A DNA stretch of 64,000 nt from Fragilaria radians (GCA_900642245.1 CAAAJI010000002.1:523365-587364); one strand, 5' to 3'; positions 34,841 through 47,113 are shown, counted from the first letter of the stretch. Translations and numbers: made by a program. Notes: a model not told the origin generated them from the letters alone.

Positions 34841-35826
34841 TGATCTCTTGATGATGGTGGATAATTTTATGAGAGTTGTAGTTTTGGGAGTGAGTTATCA
34901 CAGTAAATTTTGCAACTATTACTGGATACGAACAACCTACTTGCAATACGGTCTTTAGGATTACCCAACCATGCTTTTTTCCTTTCCTGACGAGTCCTTG
35001 GAGATTATTGTACGAGTTGCGTTGTAAAAATAATCTTTTTTATATTGATTGCATGCATTAGGCCAAAGTAAATAGTGTTCCTTTACTTGTCAATACTAGA
35101 CAATTCATGATGACTTTTTGAGTCTGCTTATTCATGAAATAGCAGTCATCAACCAAATTTCTCTCAGAGCAATGAATCATGGGGTATCAAAAATTGTTTC
35201 CTATGGTGAATTCGCGTTCATATAGGTTCATTTGTAAGTCAGCCGAAAAGTTCATTCCATTTTCCATAACTCCAGATGTGCAAAGTAAGTTATATAGACA
35301 TTGTCATATTTATTTCTCGTATGTAGGTATTGACTCATGTCTATAGGAGAATTTGTGGTAAAACTTAATTACATATTCGATAAGTCAGAGCAAAGCCACT
35401 GCCATTCATTTCGAAATTACAAAACTTCTATGCCGGAAAAAGCTAAACAGGAATTCCATAACGCCAAAGAGTGTATTGAAAGCTTCCTTTGCTGCCTTAC
35501 TGCTAATATTGCATTCAATAAAAAAGTATTCCCAATAAATTCGGAGCATTGTTAAATGAAAAATTATTCCAGCCATCTATCTGCATACCTGAAGTTTGAC
35601 AGGGATTACTTCTGAGGGTTGGTGCCCCAAACTTCCACACATTCAAAGGAACAAGCCGTTTGTTCTGAAAACATTTACGGTTAGATTACGGTTTATGCCG
35701 TCTCACACCAAAAAGAATCAGAATTCATGCGTTGACAAAAAAGAAAGAATTTCGGATTTGGGCTGTCAGTACGAGTGAGTGAAGAATCAGTTTCTGTCAA
35801 GATAGCATATCAAACGTTTGTGAAAA
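34841..35826. other. Divergent intergenic region
   Basis: Shared upstream region of the pseudouridine synthase (minus) and the protease (plus). Short open frames such as 35337-35555 have no supporting motif. No RNA gene is seen. Confidence 0.5.
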
Positions 35827-37188
35827 ATGAGATTCTTCGCTGCCTTTGTTTTTGTTTCGATGTCGACCTCTCTCAGTGTTGGTCTGCATAATAATAAAGA
35901 AGCCATCTCAAATGTTCTTGATGCAAACTCGTTTGAGAACGAGTTGATGTCGATTCAATTTCACGAATGGATTGATACATATCACAAAGTGTACACTTGT
36001 GATCATGCCAAAGTCAAACGTTTTGAGATTTGGAAGGAAAATCATGGTGTGTAACTTTATGATTCTTACATTTATAGGATATTCACGCTATGAAGGAATT
36101 GGACTTCCTGACGTTATATGTTTGACTCTTGCTAATGCTTCTATGCCCTTTAACAGCACGCATACAGGCACATAACAACCAAAATCCAAAACCAAGTTAT
36201 CTTCTGGGACATAATGAATATTCTGATATGTCATTAGATGAATTTCGTGCACATTTTAAGTTGGGAAAGTACTTTCACCAATCTCCAGCAGCACCTAAGG
36301 TCGTATCTGATCCTCAGCTCGCGGCGGATGTCCTAGGCTACTTGACTGAACTGGAACTGCCAGACTATACCAACTGGATTGCGCAAGGTGGTGTAACTCC
36401 TGTCAAGAATCAAGGTCAGTGCGGATCCTGCTGGGCTTTCAGTACTACTGGAGCATTGGAAGGCGCCAAGTTCATTCATACCGGAGAGCTCACTGCGTTA
36501 TCGGAGCAAAACTTGATTGACTGCGATCATAAAGATCTTGGTTGTTCCGGAGGCCTGTAAGTTATTTTGCACTTCTAACGTTTACTCGAGTTTTCAGTTC
36601 GTTTTTCTAACTTTAACCTGGACTTTGCGTTTTTTGATGTTTAGGATGGACAATGCTTTCAAGTTTGACGAGAAGGGTGGTGGACTCTGTTCGGAAGAAG
36701 ATTATCCCTATGAAGCTGAAGTTGGAACTTGTAATACCAAATGTGTAGATGTTCCTGGATCTGTGGTGAAAACATTTGTGGATGTGCCTCCTTCCGACGA
36801 ACGTGCGCTTCTTTCCGCAATTGCTATGCAACCAATTTCAGTGGCTATCCAGGCTGATCAGTTTTCTTTTCAATTTTATAAAACAGGAGTGTAAGTAATA
36901 TTTCTATGTAAAAAAAAAGAATGCTTCTTGGCTCACACTTAATAATTTTATTCTGCACTTTGAAGGTTGGATGATGATGATTGCGGTAAGGAGGGTGAAA
37001 TTGATCACGGTGTCTTGGCTGTCGGTTATGGAACAGATTTGGAAACACAGACTCCTTACTGGCTTGTCAAGAATTCCTGGGGTGCTACTTGGGGTGATTC
37101 TGGTTATGTTAAAATTGCTCGGAATTCGACGAACGAATGGGGAATGTGCGCAATTTTGAAAATGGCTTCGTTTCCTATCGTTAAATAA
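35827..37188 (+). CDS. Papain-family (C1A) cysteine protease preproenzyme
   Basis: Four exons: 35827-36046, 36157-36556, 36645-36890 and 36966-37188, with introns of 110, 88 and 75 nt, giving 362 residues. A signal peptide (MRFFAAFVFVSMSTSLSVG) is followed by an I29 inhibitor propeptide (FHEWIDTYHKVYT, FEIWKENHARIQAHN across intron 1). The mature enzyme begins near LPDYTNWIAQGGVTPVKNQG. The oxyanion Gln and Cys165 lie in NQGQCGSCWAFS, His303 in DHGVLAVGYG and Asn325 in NSWGATWGDSGY, so the triad is complete. GCSGGL is split by intron 2. The protein is cathepsin L-like and probably acts in lysosome/vacuole or outside the cell. An extra acidic loop, LDDDDCGKEGE, precedes the His. Confidence 0.93.
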
Positions 37189-38475
37189 TCTGCACAGTTA
37201 TCTGATAGAATATATCAAAACTTAATTCCCAAAGTTAGATGAACTATATACCTAGTCGAAGCTCAAGGGTATCATTTACTTGTCTAGAGTGGTATATTGA
37301 TAATATGAAATCCGTCATTCAAAAGCTGTAGACTTTTAGTGATTTTCCATGCGGTCATAATAATTTGCTCGTAGAGCAGCTGATATGGACTTAGGAACAG
37401 ATGATTGCCGCAAAGGCGAAGCGAAATGCATCATTTGCACTTAGAATCTGATAGCGTTAGTTGAAGCAAAACAGTGGCTTTTCACTTAGTGTTTCAATTG
37501 GATGTTTAATACACTGTTTGCTCTAGCAATCAATTTATGTTCATCAAAATGTGATCCTAATAGATTTAGTTACTTTTTTTTTCATTTCATGAGTTGAATT
37601 ATTGAGTAGGTCACAAATTTACAAACCCTGTTATTGCAGCTTGATGTCTAATATGAATTTTGCCAACATGCTACAAATTACGCTCAAAATGCCTTTACAA
37701 GTCTTTGGTGTTGTACAATAACTAGTTGATAATCACAAAACTGGCAAATGGGATTCAGAATATCCTAAAGGAAACGATTGAGAGAGTCCCATCAAACACC
37801 CTTCTGATTTTCTGGTGTTACCCAACATCAAATACTGAGGACAAATCAAAAAATTTCTAAGGAAATAGCAAAGTGGGAAAACTGTGGGAGGCATGACCAT
37901 ATGGGATGAGGTCATTGTCTATCAATCACTCTGTTCAGTATCGTTGACATCAAATACTGTGGACTGAGACTAGTCTTTTTTTGTCAGATTCAAATTGATT
38001 CGTGGTTAGGGATCAGGACAAAATTTTCTCTGCCAGCAGTTTGGTGTTGAGGTAACCCACGTTCCGTTTATGTATGCATTGAAGCAAGACTAAATAAACA
38101 ATGCAAACCAAGTCATAGATTTCCTGGCTTAGATATCAATGTATTGAAAATGGGTGCGGTGATTCATGTGTTCGAGCCTTCTTTGTTTTTGAGAAAACGT
38201 TGCCCATCCTCCTCCTCCCGGGAACACATGAAAGACGATAGTTATGTGGGGAGGGGTTTCACAATACTTTACATGTCTATGTCAGGCTTCGTTGACAAAT
38301 CATCGTATCACAAATTTGTGATTCCTTTATTCTCTACATCGTTCAAAGCAAATTATTGTAAGTACACCACAACGAAGAAGAGAGAAAGGGAAAGCTATCG
38401 CAAAATTGACGACATGATGCTTTTTTCTTCAAGTTTAATTCTCACATTGCTTCTGAATTTTTTCTCGCTAGCAAA
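37189..38475. other. Intergenic, no firm gene
   Basis: Mostly AT-rich sequence. A frame at 38144-38479 is open for about 110 codons and ends with a signal-peptide-like stretch (MMLFSSSLILTLLLNFF, ATG at 38414), overlapping the next gene's ATG as ATGA at 38476. This could be an uORF or a mis-split first exon. The words CATCAAATACTG recur at about 37828 and 37951. Confidence 0.4.
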
Positions 38476-39759
38476 ATGATTTTGTTTATCAGAAATTTCT
38501 TGCTTGTGACTTTCTTTTGTCAATCAGACCTGTTTGAGAAAGTTCTGGCTAATCAGAATGAAAAGACGTACATTCATCTCGAGGTAGGTGTCCCTAATGC
38601 TCAAGAAAATATTCCTGAAAATCCCTAAACTCAATAGTTTGATCGCAGAATATTGCAGCGTGGAATCGTCGTCTTGGAGATAATTTTGTTCATTCTACCT
38701 ACATGTCTTTCTCTATGTCAATGACGTATTCGATGTCGATGCCCTCGTCAATGCCAGTCCCAGTTGCTAGACCAGTAAAGCCGTTTCCAACCGTCACCCC
38801 AACAATCAAGCCTATGTCACAAGTGCCCACGCGCTTAACACGATCACCTTCGTTCATAGTTTCAGAAGTGCCNNNNNNNNNNNNNNNNNNNNGATTTCCC
38901 GAGCAATCTTCCGACCTCATCCGAAAGCACATCTAGCGTTCCTGTGATCCAAGGTCCAGTCACAGGGGCACCGATCTCGACGCACATGCCGACTACTAAC
39001 ACACCGATTATTAGTGACCCAACGACTTTACCTACACGAGAATTCGCCCCCCACGTTGATACAGAGTCTCCCACGCGCATCAACTTTCCATCTGCCCTTC
39101 CTTCAATTGCTCCAGCTCAAACAACGAAAACCCCCAGTTCCGAAAGCATGATGCCAAGTGTAGTTGCCATTTCCTCTAGCCCTTCACAACTCCTTGCCCC
39201 AGTGGCATTTGAAACTACATCCCCAAGCATTGAACCTACTGTACAATCTAGCTTCGTGCCATCTGAGACAGCTCCAGCATCCAATCCACCTTCTCAAGCA
39301 CCTAATACATCGATTATTACTTTGTTTCCTTCCATTAAATTTGTTAATGATGATGATGCCAGTAATGACTCACCAGCACTGAGCAGCTTTCCAAGCTCAA
39401 TGCCAACACTTTCTTCCGCTCAAGACACTACAAGTCCAGTAAGCATTTCACAAGCTCCAATACCTCCAGTACCCATCCCAATCGCTGATACAACTATCAT
39501 GCCAAGTACATATCCAACTAAGGCTGACGATTCCACAAGCCCTTCACAATTCCCTATTCCTGTGGCATCAAAGACGCAGTCGCCTAGTAGCAAACCCATT
39601 CCGCAATCCAGTTTAAGACCATCCAATAAAGCTCCGGTATACATGCCAATTGTCACGGTACCTGTAAAGTCGGAGGAAACCCCTTCATTTGTGAATGACG
39701 ATGATGCCAGTAATGATTCTCCCTCTTTTTTAAAGAAAAATATTACGAACGTTAAGTGA
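38476..39759 (+). CDS. Secreted Ser/Pro/Thr-rich repeat protein, interrupted by an assembly gap
   Basis: Two exons, 38476-38583 and 38649-39759, joined in phase 0 across a 65-nt intron. The start MILFIRNFLLVTFFC looks like a signal peptide. Exon 2 is Met/Ser then Pro/Ser/Thr-rich with PS..PS spacing, the mucin-like composition common in diatom cell-surface and cell-wall proteins. A run of 20 N at 38873-38892 separates the two parts; the frame differs by one base across it, so the true gap is not 20. Residues repeat as a module: SPSQ..PVA, SPS..P..QSS and FVNDDDASNDSP occur twice, about 116-120 residues apart. The C-terminus is SFLKKNITNVK. No enzyme domain is visible. It is probably O-glycosylated and extracellular; the true length is unknown. 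Confidence 0.65.
38873..38892. other. Assembly gap (20 N) inside repetitive coding sequence
   Basis: Twenty N lie in the Ser/Pro-rich exon. Reading frames on the two sides are out of register by one base, so this is a placeholder gap of unknown true length, probably collapsed repeats. Confidence 0.95.
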
Positions 39760-39760
39760 A
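39343..39760 (+). repeat. Two-copy coding module, FVNDDDASNDSP
   Basis: The 12-residue word FVNDDDASNDSP is encoded near 39340 and again near 39688 with several synonymous changes. It is preceded both times by a SPSQ..PVA..T.SPS..P..QSS block (39178 and 39538). This is an old internal duplication kept in frame. Confidence 0.75.
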
Positions 39761-40562
39761 CAAACAACGCTCCATCCCGTGGAAAGAATTGGAAAACGCT
39801 ATAAATTACTTCGTTACATGGTACAAAAAGCAGCAATACTTTTTATATGGTGCCAAACGAAGACGGAATGATGCATAGCTATAGCATAAAAATCAATATA
39901 GGTCTCTGAAAGGCTATAACGTATCCGTGAACTTCATACATATAATGGAAAATGCATGTCCAAAAATCAAGCGACAGAGCATTAAGTTGACGTACATCAA
40001 AGAGATATTCGCACAACATCCAACCATAAAAACCTACATATGTAAAATTCAAAGTCCATAGAATATAGTATTCTCAAAATTGTAATAATTTCACTGCTTA
40101 TTCATGGAAATCAATTTTGGCCCAAAAGTCCTTCTGTACTGTATGTTTATCATTTGTCATTAGAATGCCAAATCATCATATGTTATGGATATCTCCAGGA
40201 AGTTAAATCAATATTCAGAATATTGCTATGAACTCTGACTATGTAACATGTATGGTTCAAATAATTTCAATAAGAAGTTCCAGTTATTGTCTTTCCAGGA
40301 CAAAGTATGTATTTACCTTGATATATTCTGACCGGTTGATATAAGGACTCTGACTTAGAAGGTTGTAATGTAATGGATTAGTCAATTTAATCTATGCCAC
40401 ATTTCAAGTAACAATGGACTGACCAAAGTGGTCTAAATAGTAAAATACAATGGTTTGACATGATTTTTTTGTTTCAATTCGTTTTGATGTATTAACGTCA
40501 TATCTCAATACGGTAGTAAATACAAGATACTGTTACTTACCCACATCTCCCATTTAATTGCT
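39760..40562. other. Intergenic, no gene seen
   Basis: AT-rich with no open frames of note. The last 100 bases are the likely promoter of the gene at 40563. Confidence 0.5.
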
Positions 40563-41123
40563 ATGTCAGATTTTGCTCCATTTGTTGCAGCCGTACTTGA
40601 AGATGAAGCGCTGGAAAGAAAGCTTAAAAAGGTGGAAGCTCTTCGTAACGCGCTTTTAAAACTTCGTTGCGTAGCTATTAGTGGGCCAAATGGAATTATT
40701 GTACAATCTCAGCTTGAATTAGGGCTTGCGATTGATCCTGAACGTTGGTGCATTGACTTTCCTGAAAATTCATCTTCCTTGAGAGATCAAAGGACAGCAG
40801 TTCTTATGCTTGGAAGATTTACCTGTATATCTTTGTTTGGAAATTGTTCTTCGAATGACGCATTTGTGGAAAATTACGACCCGAAAAGTCTGCTAATGGA
40901 AATAAGATCGTTTTATCAGGGATTGTGTGTTATCTTTGAGATTCAACCAGTGCTTCCATCGCTATACGAAGCTCTAGAAGATGCATCATCAGAAGATCTG
41001 ATGAACTCGATAATAAAAGAAATAGAGAAAAACCAAAATGCTATTGCAATAAAGTGGAAGTCAGTTGTTTTCATGGGAGGCACTGCAAAGGAAGCGCTAA
41101 GGTACATCAATTCTACGAAATAG
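40563..41123 (+). CDS. Hypothetical protein, 186 residues
   Basis: Single-exon gene from ATG at 40563. I do not recognise the family. Codon usage and composition look like a real globular protein. There is an N-terminal helical stretch (EDEALERKLKKVEALRNALLKL), a middle region with an alternating hydrophobic pattern (AVLMLGRFTCISLFG, GLCVIFEIQPVLPSLYEAL), and a charged helix (MNSIIKEIEKNQNAIAIKW). There is no signal peptide or membrane span, so cytosol or nucleus is likely. No cysteine or metal motif is visible. The AGGAGG-like sequence just after the stop has no meaning in a eukaryote. Confidence 0.65.
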   Translation: MSDFAPFVAAVLEDEALERKLKKVEALRNALLKLRCVAISGPNGIIVQSQLELGLAIDPERWCIDFPENSSSLRDQRTAVLMLGRFTCISLFGNCSSNDAFVENYDPKSLLMEIRSFYQGLCVIFEIQPVLPSLYEALEDASSEDLMNSIIKEIEKNQNAIAIKWKSVVFMGGTAKEALRYINSTK

Positions 41124-43503
41124 GAGGTAAAATGGAATCGCATACTACCAATTCTTCTGGTCACACTGCGATTCAATCAAAGGTGAATCTGTTTATGAAA
41201 CTCGAGACCTGGTCCACAGACATGAGAGGGAAACTCTACTGTCTAAATTCAACTATTTTCTGTTCGAACAGTTAAGCGAGAGTTTCAAAATGCCACACAT
41301 GCTCTAAACTTGCTTACGTAATGATTTCCTTTCGAAAATTAAATGCTGTCATATCCTTGGGTGAATAGGACACGTTAATCTTGAATTTATCACCTCGTTT
41401 TCATAACTGACTTTGCTGTATTTAGATTGTGCATTTTACATCGCATGTTAGTCTTTATCGTGTTTATCAAGAGCAGTGACACTGGAATCCAAAGGCCAAG
41501 ATATGGCACCATTTGTGGCAAGCAATAGTTCAATAGCTTGCTCATAGTATAGACGATTGGATTTCAGTCAAATTGCCTTATTTCTTACTGTCAGTGCCCA
41601 TATGCCAATAATCTTTCAATTTATTCACAGTAATGCCACTGTCTATCCCCAGTAGCCCATTCCTTGGAAAGCTGCTTATATCATCTTTCCTCTCCTACCC
41701 TCCATTCAAATTTATATGCAACACGACTTAACTTCTATTGACTTTGTTGATTTTCTTCAATTGCAACATCAAGTATCAACGCTATGAACTCTTCCATGTC
41801 TACCTTCTTTTACCGGTCCAAAACATTAGTTCCACGTTGTCTTAGGCCTTTCTGACAAGTCTTGTAGATCAGAACCTTTTTCCTTCTTCAGCATATTGAT
41901 TTGTTGCTTAAACTTCATCCTTGAAGTGTTGACATACTTCTTAATTAGCTCTAAAACAACCAAATGCCTGTGATATTCTGGCCACTCTTCAGCACATTCT
42001 GATTAATTGATATTCATCAGATGTTCCGTGGAAAAATCAAGGAAAAACTTGACATAATAACCCGCCTTTTCCCGGTAAGTCGACCAACCACTCCTACAAT
42101 TTGTGCGCTCATGGTATATTTTCACGAGGCTTAACAATTGCAAGAAAAGGAGTCCTAATTTTTTTCTTCTTCTTTGCTCATCATCTACCACTTCCTTTTT
42201 TCCTTAATAGTTTCACAAGGTTCTGCGTTCAATTTTTCAGCACAGTCAAGGAATGCACTTCAAAGTATGTACTAACTTAAATTTTGAGTAGAATTTTCTC
42301 CCAGCAAGGTAGAAATTGTACAGGCGATGTCTCTGTTGGGGATAGTTTTCAGTCTCCCTCTGACTCATCATTTACCTCCTTCATCATCTTACTGGTCTAT
42401 GGCACAAAAGACCAGACAACAAGGAAGAGTGTATCACAGGGTTTGTAGTGGCACTAAGTGATATGTTAATTGCTATCAAAAGCAGTTTACTTGGTAATTG
42501 CAAATTGATATCTTTGTTGTAGTCCTTCTGAATCAATAGCTCTAGAATTTTGAAGTCTCACTGGATGTACATCTTGAGTCATGACTGTTGATGCACTACC
42601 TCAAATCCGGATACGCAGTAACAACTTTGATACTTTTTAACATCGTCAACACACGTTATAGCTACTAGACACAGACAGACATACTGTTGTCAATCTTGCT
42701 AAGATGCTATACAAGAATTCTTTCGTTTCCATTAATTTTCTTCTTCCCTTATTCCTCTTACTATTCAACTTTAGACATTTGATTTATCATTTTCAATAAA
42801 TTTCCTCAACTCCTCATTGTCATTTTAATCCTTCTTGCTACTTACAATACACAACTTTCCAGGCAGTAAAAACACCTGCACAGTTGTGTGCCGTCAGTAC
42901 CCAGTTGACATTAATGATCCATATCTCTCAAAACAAATTATGTCAACTTCTCCCCCAAAGCTCCTAACATTAGTAAGATCAATATCGCCTTGATAGTCAA
43001 ACTGAATTTGTACTTGTACTCTAAATTCCATCAATTCCAATAGGTTTTAAACACGCATCATCTCTGGTACGCAATTGATTGCAGCCATAAACTATGCCTT
43101 TGTTACCAATAAAAGCACACTACGTTGCATTCTATTCTAGCGATGGGCACTTGAGCATACCAAAATAAAGAACCGAATTTGTCATGAAGAGTAAACTTGA
43201 ATCCCTAATGAGTCAGTTACTAAGTAGGTATGTAGGTATGACCCCTAACCCCTAAGGGGCTTTATGATATTTATATATCTTCTACATAAATGAATAATAT
43301 TGAATTTTCATTCTCGAATGAATGGGATGTACTCATTGGGAAATCCCAATGCATTTGTGTCTTATGCCATCCTCTAGTATGTCTATTTCTTATTCCATTG
43401 GGGTATGATCATCCCCTACTGTCTAAAGAGTCCCGATTTGAGATTCTGATGTGCCCGTTTCCTTAAAATAAATCGAAACTGGCATAAAAAGACAAGAACA
43501 AAT
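41124..43503. other. Intergenic with eroded minus-strand coding remnant
   Basis: On the minus strand, from about 42230 down to 41870, a frame reads through EVVDDEQRRRKKLGLLFLQL, TNCRSGWSTYREKAGYY and, after one stop, SECAEEWPEYHRHLVVLEL and MKFKQQINMLKKEKG. It looks like a dead mobile-element or pseudogene protein; I cannot name it. The rest, including AT-rich 42700-43500, holds nothing recognisable. Confidence 0.4.
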
Positions 43504-44814
43504 ATGATAAATGATACAGCCCACGAAACGATGAACGAAAGTTCTCTTCATGAAGATGTACATCATTCATGCCATTCTTCTCGATTTATTCTGTCAATAA
43601 TCTTGGTGGTTATCCTACAACCTGTTCTGTATTCCTCGATTTCTAGATCCTTCAACGATACATTTTCTCCTCAACATGGAAACATCAAGAATTTTACAGC
43701 TAACTCTAATACTAAGTTAGGCTTCGATCACATGGTTGTGCTGCCAAAGAACACAACTGGATCACCACATTCGACGATAAGTCTCGCAATCAAAAAGGTG
43801 TTTAACGATAATGGAATACAAATTGTCTCGGGAATGAACTCAGGGGTGCAAGTAACGACTGCAATGGAAGCAAAACTTCGACAGGTCATTCCGAATGCAA
43901 TACCAAGGAAAAAATCGTTTCGGCGTGATGATATTGTCTTGCTTACTCACTTATCTATCTCAAGACTGCCTCAGCTAATGATTCAAGCGCAATGGTGGCA
44001 TGGTCCGATCTCTGCTGCAATTGTCATCACCTCCGAAAAGGACATGGACGCCTTGTTTACCTTCATTGATTCCAATCAAGAAACCTTTAGCATGACTTCG
44101 TTCCATGTGCTTGTTGAACGACCTATGGGCGAAGGCTCATACCCATACAATGTATTGCGAAATCTAGCTATGCGAGAGGCTGAAGCAGACTACATATTGG
44201 CTGTTGATGTGGACTTTGTTGTGGGAGATTATGGTAATCTTCGTGCATTGGTGAGAGATAACGAACAAGTCCATAATCATCTACATTCAAGGCGACTATT
44301 AGTCCTTCCAGCCTTTGAAAATACTGCCAAAGGATTAAAAGAGGAAGCAGTTCCCAAGTCGAAGGCTGATATCATAAGTATGGTTGCTGAGGATGAAGTT
44401 TCTCCATTTGAGATTAACTTTTGGACTAAAGGTCATGGAGCCACAAACTTTGAAATGTACTATGCAAACAACACCGATATTCTTTACGAAATAACTTATC
44501 GATATGATTTTGAACCCTATGTTCTGGCATATCGACATGGGTTACCTCGATATTGGAATGACTTTCGCTCGTACTACTACAACAAATGTAGCTTTTTTCT
44601 TGAGGCTCACCTTATGGGGTTCAAATTTTCTGTTCTGAGGGATTTCTTTGTCTTCCACATCGGTAAATCAGGAAGTCCTCCCTCATTCAAAGGTATTCCT
44701 CTTGTGGAGCAAGAGAAGAATTGGAAGTTTCAAGAATACTTATCTGCAAGCTACGGCATTCCCCTATTTAATAAAATTGTCCAATTATTACCCATGGACG
44801 AGATTTTAGCGTAA
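43504..44814 (+). CDS. GT49 / LARGE-B4GAT1-like type II glycosyltransferase
   Basis: Single exon, 436 residues. A hydrophobic anchor (FILSIILVVILQPVLYSSI, residues about 23-41) follows a short cytosolic tail. The catalytic domain shows the family pattern: LVERPMGEGSYPYNVLRNLA, then YILAVDVDFV with the DVD metal motif at 235-237, and a C-terminal block FEPYVLAYRHGLPRYWNDFR, YYYNKCSFFLEAHLMGFKFSVL and FFVFHIGKSG, which holds the conserved metal-side His. GT49 enzymes add glucuronic acid (or, in LARGE, GlcA with xylose) to glycans in the Golgi. Donor and acceptor in this organism are unknown. Length and topology match B4GAT1 (about 415 residues) better than two-domain LARGE. Confidence 0.8.
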   Translation: MINDTAHETMNESSLHEDVHHSCHSSRFILSIILVVILQPVLYSSISRSFNDTFSPQHGNIKNFTANSNTKLGFDHMVVLPKNTTGSPHSTISLAIKKVFNDNGIQIVSGMNSGVQVTTAMEAKLRQVIPNAIPRKKSFRRDDIVLLTHLSISRLPQLMIQAQWWHGPISAAIVITSEKDMDALFTFIDSNQETFSMTSFHVLVERPMGEGSYPYNVLRNLAMREAEADYILAVDVDFVVGDYGNLRALVRDNEQVHNHLHSRRLLVLPAFENTAKGLKEEAVPKSKADIISMVAEDEVSPFEINFWTKGHGATNFEMYYANNTDILYEITYRYDFEPYVLAYRHGLPRYWNDFRSYYYNKCSFFLEAHLMGFKFSVLRDFFVFHIGKSGSPPSFKGIPLVEQEKNWKFQEYLSASYGIPLFNKIVQLLPMDEILA

Positions 44815-45939
44815 GAAAGCTAATTAGCCGTATCTTTCTATAATTCGTCTTTTGGGAAGAATACATCGAACGTTTACAAAAGTGACAATTAGACAGGCCA
44901 CAAGGAAATCAACAAAACGAAGGTTACAAGCTGGTAGCTCATTCAAGTTTTCACATCTAGTGAGGGATGATAAGCCTTTTAATCATCTCACTTCAGGTTC
45001 CGTTCTTGGTATCATATCTAGTTAATACCGAGTATGAATGCTATTCTGGAGTTCACCAAGCTCACCAATGTATGTATAGCTGCATTCTTTCGTTCACAAT
45101 GCGCTGTCGATTTTTCTTGTCTTTAAACTCTTTCTTAATGTCTTTGCACCAATTCTTTTTTTCAATTTCATAATGTCAAGGTTTTTGTTGATGGATAATC
45201 ACAAGTAACAATTAACTCTGGCTTGTTGTCAATGAATGAAAGACGCTTCATTCCTCCTTTCCAAACCTGGGCCCCTTAAGAATATTACTGGTGAAATTAA
45301 CTTTGTTTTCATTCATCAATATAACATTTATTTCACAAATGCCTTCATTGCTGTCAATAAGCATCCTTACACGATTTAAGTTTCTAGAGGTAGTTCATAT
45401 GATGCCTATACATTTACATCATGCACTTACGTTACTCTTGTTAAACCAAAGTTCATTTGAATTGTCATTGGAAGATATGGGAAAATGAAAAGATGTGAAT
45501 AAAATTTTTGTGAAAAAACCAAGTAGACATGTTCTATCAGTTTCAACTGTCTTGAATAGATAGCCTGAAGTATTTTCCATCAAAACAAACCTGTGATAAC
45601 TCAGAAAGAGTTTTGGCCTTTATTTTCAAAGATTGCTCTTAAAATGATGTACTCCTCATTCTCAAGTATTTTTAGGTACAATCATACAAAAGATACATTT
45701 TCAAAGAGGTGTGTAAGCTATACCTTGTACTAGATTGATCCATGGTATTAGCAGTAGATTCAAATGTAAATCTACCGACAACTAAAGTTGCATTGCGAGT
45801 ACCACAAAATCAAACAAGAATAGAAGCTAAGTGGTTTGTGACTCATTCCTAGTTTTAGTTTGACTTCGAAACCTCACAAAAGGATCTTAGAAAACATTGT
45901 AAAGAACCTCATTGTTACTCAAGGATAGTTTAGTCGGTA
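44815..45939. other. Intergenic, no gene seen
   Basis: AT-rich with scattered short frames lacking motifs. The 45000-45200 segment is pyrimidine-rich on the plus strand. The last 100 bases lead into the dehydrogenase gene. Confidence 0.45.
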
Positions 45940-47113
45940 ATGACATTTATTCGATCAATGTTCCAGAAAAGTTATGTTGCCTTGGCATTACGGATATGTC
46001 GATTTGGTGGTGAGGTACCAACCAGTCCACTTTACAACACTCTGTCATCAAGTCGTTTGTTCTCGACGCAATTGGACGACTTTGTACCTCCTCCACCTCC
46101 GAAATTTCAAGGTGTACCGGTATATCCCGACATTCACTTTCTGAACAAAGATTCCGATGATACTCGACCATCCCTAACACGTAATGAAGATCCCAATGCA
46201 GTATTTGTTGTGAATGGTAGTTCTCGTGGAATCGGTTTGCAATTTGTGAAATCACTAATATCTCGAACAAAGGTAAACAATAAATGAGACGTGAGAAACA
46301 CAAACTGAAATGTCAATACATATGCATATCTGGTTTCCTTATCTATCTAAAGTGCATGGGAAACCAATGGAAACCAAATCGAAACTAAACTTTTTTCTTC
46401 TTTGGTCATAGTAGGGTTCCATTGTGGCATGTTGTAGAAATCCCGAAGGAGCAAGTCAATTGAAGGAATACACCAATTCACTACCTGACGTGAACCGGAA
46501 AAGAATCCATTTTGTTCATTTGGATATGGAACAACAAGAATCCATTCTATCTGCGGGAGAGACCATACGACGTGATTTTCAAAGGGTGGATATGCTCTTG
46601 AATGTGGCAGGATTATTGGGTGATGGATCCACAACTCCAGGACCTGAGAGATCTATACTCAAACTTGATAGAGATTGGGTCGAAAAGACCATGGCCGTGA
46701 ATGTGATTGGACCTGTCATGTTCATCAAGGAGCTTGTCCCAACCATGAAAACGAAACTCCGTACGGCAAACGATCGCCCAATATCTGTCGTTGCGAATCT
46801 GAGTGCAAGAGTAGGCTCGATATCTGACAATGAGTTGGGAGGGTGGTATTCCTATCGATTTTCCAAGGCGGCTCTGAATCAGGCAACAAGGACTCTTTCG
46901 CATGAACTTAAACGACAGGGTACTTGGACTATTGCCTTACATCCTGGAACGACGGATACCGATTTGAGCAAACCTTTTCAACGTAATGTCGCTGATGGTA
47001 AGCTTTTTCCGGTAGAATTTACGGTCAAGCAGCTATTGAATATCGTGGATTCCATGACAGAAGAGAATAGCGGAGGTCTCTACGATTGGGCCGGCAAAGC
47101 CCTTCCATTTTGA
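45940..47113 (+). CDS. Short-chain dehydrogenase/reductase, mitochondrial leader
   Basis: Two exons, 45940-46272 and 46415-47113, with a 142-nt intron in phase 0, giving 343 residues. The start MTFIRSMFQKSYVALALRICRF with SSSRLFSTQLD resembles a mitochondrial presequence. The Rossmann fold begins VFVVNGSSRGIGLQFVKSL (variant of TGxxxGIG). The intron interrupts just before GSIVACCRNP. NVAGLLG replaces the usual NNAG. The catalytic Tyr258 and Lys262 lie in YSYRFSKAALNQ, with a preceding NLSARVGSI Ser. HPGTTDTDLSKPF is typical of the CsgA/sniffer-type SDR branch. It probably uses NADP(H); substrate unknown. Confidence 0.85.

Noticed and set aside
38699..39083. Open frames crossing the 20-N gap on both strands
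   Set aside because: They exist only because N hides stops; the minus-strand frames mirror the Ser/Pro-rich codons.
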